5,899 nucleotides of DNA from Nitrospinae bacterium RIFCSPLOWO2_12_39_16 (lineage in GTDB: Bacteria > Nitrospinota > Nitrospinia > UBA9942). Made by a program: the position numbers and the translations under genes. Positions 4,237 through 5,899 of the stretch are shown here, piece after piece. The notes below the pieces were generated by a model that was not told the DNA's origin, ran no database searches, and saw nothing but the letters and a program-made list of their open reading frames with translations. The stretch's first letter is position 1; every line of letters starts with the position of its first letter. The stretch covers positions 1,434-7,332 of the forward strand of contig MHDO01000050.1 in NCBI GenBank assembly GCA_001805005.1, given 5' to 3'.

Positions 4237-5670
4237 TTATCCTGCCGACATAAGTTTCTTCAATATTTTAAGCAATAAATTGCCATGCAGTTTATCAATA
4301 TAATATAGTTTTGATGGTTGTCTTATAACATCAGAATAACTGGGGTAGATATGAATCGCCTCACGAATCTTTTCAAAGGGTAAATTAAGAAATTTTGCAA
4401 GCTGAACCTCATGGATGACATCTGAGGCATGACTCCCAAGAATATGAATCCCTGTCACTCTCCCCTTTTTATCGCATATTATCTTGCTCATGCCGAAATC
4501 CTCCAAATCTGTCTTTGCCCTATCTATCTTACTGTATTCATATCTGTAAATTTTGATTTTATCTCCAAGTTTTTCTCTTGCCTCTTCTTCAGTAAGACCT
4601 GCATGGGCAAGCTCAGGGTCTGTAAATGTGCACCAGATAACATTGCTGTAATCAACCTTTTTCTTTAATGGAGTAAAGGCATTTCTGCATACAGTAATTG
4701 CCTGATATTCAGCCATGTGGCTGAATTGATAAGGTCCCACTACATCACCGCAGGCATAAATGTTTCCGGCAGAGGTTTCAAGTCTCTCATTTACAATAAT
4801 CCCTTTATTGCTATAATTTACACCTGCCTTTTCAAGTTCAAGCCCCTCTATATTGGGCTTTCTGCCTACAGCAATAAGGATATTTTCAGCCACTATTTCC
4901 TTATTCACTCCACCTTTTTGTTGCACATAAAGAGAGATTCCCTTTTCTGATTTTGAGAGTCTGATTGCCTTTGCCCCTGTCAATATCTTTAACCCTTCAG
5001 ATTTTAACCTTCCGACGAGCATCTCCACTAATTCCTTATCTTCTTTAAAAAGAATCCTGTCAAGCATTTCCACCACTGTAACCTCTACATTGAGACGATT
5101 GAACGCAGAGGCAAGTTCAATCCCAATTGGTCCGCCGCCAAGGACGATCAGGGATTTGGGGAGTTTATTCAGTGAAAAGACAGTATTATTTGTCAGATAG
5201 GGGACTTCACTTGTGCCATCTATGGGAGGGATAAAGGGACTTGAACCAGTTGCAATGATAAACTTATCTCCTGACAATATTTTTTCACCTACTTTTATTC
5301 TATGGTTATCCAGAAATTGAGGTGTGCCGAAATAGACATTTATCCCAAGCGCCTCAAAACTCTCAGGCAGATGACTATCATAAACCTTCTGGACAATGGA
5401 GCGGACATGGGGCATCACATCATCTGTATTAAACGATGGAGGAACATCAAGCCTCAAACCAAACTTGTTAAGACTCTTTAATTCATAGGCTGCCCTTGCA
5501 GCCCTGATAAGGGACTTACTCGGAATACAGCCGTAATTTGTGCATTCCCCCCCAAGCTTCCCTTTTTCAACCATGGCAACACTCTTTCCGAACCCCCTCG
5601 CAAGCTTTGATGAAACAAATCCTGCCGCACCACCGCCGATTACTATTAAATCATAATCATACCTGCTCAT
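4237..5670 (-). CDS. FAD/NAD-dependent pyridine nucleotide-disulfide oxidoreductase, mercuric reductase/Lpd-like (477 aa)
   Basis: This is a soluble class I flavoprotein disulfide reductase of full family length. The FAD fold begins at DLIVIGGGAAG (7-17) with Glu35 closing the motif. The redox pair is Cys43-x4-Cys48 in GGECTNYGCIPSK. ATGSSP (140-145), an NAD site LGGGPIGIE (177-185) with Glu201 at the end of the second strand (favouring NADH over NADPH), and the second FAD motif CGDV (307-310) follow. The C-terminal dimer domain has HIYPSYSD (440-447): Tyr442 and Asp447 replace the His-Glu pair of true dihydrolipoyl dehydrogenase. With no dehydrogenase-complex genes nearby, Lpd is unlikely; a MerA-like or uncharacterised reductase fits better, substrate unknown. 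An upstream ATG (5730) would add 20 residues, but the ATG at 5670 has GAGG 8 bases before it and overlaps the previous stop as ATGA, which settles the start. Confidence 0.93.
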   Translation of the reverse strand: MSRYDYDLIVIGGGAAGFVSSKLARGFGKSVAMVEKGKLGGECTNYGCIPSKSLIRAARAAYELKSLNKFGLRLDVPPSFNTDDVMPHVRSIVQKVYDSHLPESFEALGINVYFGTPQFLDNHRIKVGEKILSGDKFIIATGSSPFIPPIDGTSEVPYLTNNTVFSLNKLPKSLIVLGGGPIGIELASAFNRLNVEVTVVEMLDRILFKEDKELVEMLVGRLKSEGLKILTGAKAIRLSKSEKGISLYVQQKGGVNKEIVAENILIAVGRKPNIEGLELEKAGVNYSNKGIIVNERLETSAGNIYACGDVVGPYQFSHMAEYQAITVCRNAFTPLKKKVDYSNVIWCTFTDPELAHAGLTEEEAREKLGDKIKIYRYEYSKIDRAKTDLEDFGMSKIICDKKGRVTGIHILGSHASDVIHEVQLAKFLNLPFEKIREAIHIYPSYSDVIRQPSKLYYIDKLHGNLLLKILKKLMSAG

Positions 5671-5899
5671 ATCTTTAGCCTCATCAAATCCTCTGCAATT
5701 ATAATCTTGCCTCTGTAATATTTTTTGCACACACTGACTGCATCAATTTTATCACATGACGGATAGAAGTGGGTCAATACCAACTTTTTGCAATTTGATT
5801 CATCAGCAATTCTACCACATAGAGAAGGAGTAAGGTGCCCGTCAACTTTTTTCTTATCAGGCATGGAACATTCCAGTATCAATATATCAGCATCCCTCC
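5667..5899 (-). CDS. RNase Z-like metallo-beta-lactamase-fold hydrolase, C-terminal part
   Basis: The frame is open to the window edge, so only about 77 C-terminal residues are visible; a TTG at 5882 is internal, not a start. The piece reads ADILILECSMPDKKK, then GHLTPSLCGRIAD, then KKLVLTHFYPSCD, ending EDLMRLKI. Histidines in the GHLT and LTH motifs are the late metal ligands of the RNase Z/ElaC-type branch of the fold, and the LTH-F-P form is common in RNase Z-like hydrolases. tRNA 3'-end cleavage is possible, but many relatives have other hydrolytic roles, and the N-terminal HxHxDH motif and any exosite arm lie outside the window. The TGA (5669-5667) overlaps the ATG of the oxidoreductase gene, indicating one operon and translational coupling. 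Confidence 0.85.
   Translation of the reverse strand, partial: RDADILILECSMPDKKKVDGHLTPSLCGRIADESNCKKLVLTHFYPSCDKIDAVSVCKKYYRGKIIIAEDLMRLKI

Noticed and set aside
4429..4950. Two plus-strand open frames (4429-4668 and 4717-4950)
   Set aside because: Both run opposite the oxidoreductase gene, which has complete family motifs throughout.
1..5899. CRISPR array, tRNA, rRNA or transposase
   Set aside because: No regularly spaced repeats, no cloverleaf-like sequence and no transposase motifs were seen on either strand.

Overview
AT-rich (low G+C by eye) bacterial DNA, densely packed with genes. Shine-Dalgarno (SD) sites, a candidate sigma-54 promoter and the protein families all point to a bacterium. 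Three short dispersed-type intergenic repeats and a set of conserved uncharacterised proteins suggest an environmental lineage such as Nitrospirota or former Deltaproteobacteria. That placement is inference only.

Layout. Positions 1-241 are an AT-rich control region. A possible divergent gene start lies at its left edge (2-43, minus). A sigma-54-type -24/-12 element (179-194) and a strong SD (231-236) face right. Three plus-strand genes follow (242-580, 590-1195, 1254-1922). None has a function I can name; the second and third carry distinctive conserved-looking blocks. The third meets the minus-strand block head-on with a 4-base overlap at 1919-1922.

The rest is a minus-strand block, in order of transcription: the C-terminal end of an RNase Z-like metallo-beta-lactamase-fold hydrolase (5667-5899, cut by the window edge); a pyridine nucleotide-disulfide oxidoreductase (4237-5670, joined to it by an ATGA stop/start overlap); an endonuclease III-related DNA glycosylase of the COG2231/MagIII type (3521-4186); RNA 3'-terminal phosphate cyclase RtcA (2485-3537, overlapping the glycosylase gene by 17 bases); and a Mut7-C PIN-like RNase with a zinc ribbon (1919-2392). 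Breaks in the block are a short repeat at 4203-4229 and a 68-bp inverted repeat at 2415-2482. The last gene may have its own leaderless promoter.

Three of these five products (RNase Z-like hydrolase, RtcA, Mut7-C) belong to families that act on, or are linked to, RNA processing or RNA ends. This suggests, but does not prove, an RNA-processing neighbourhood. No rtcB ligase is present in the window. The most promising unknown is the plus-strand trio under its candidate sigma-54 promoter.
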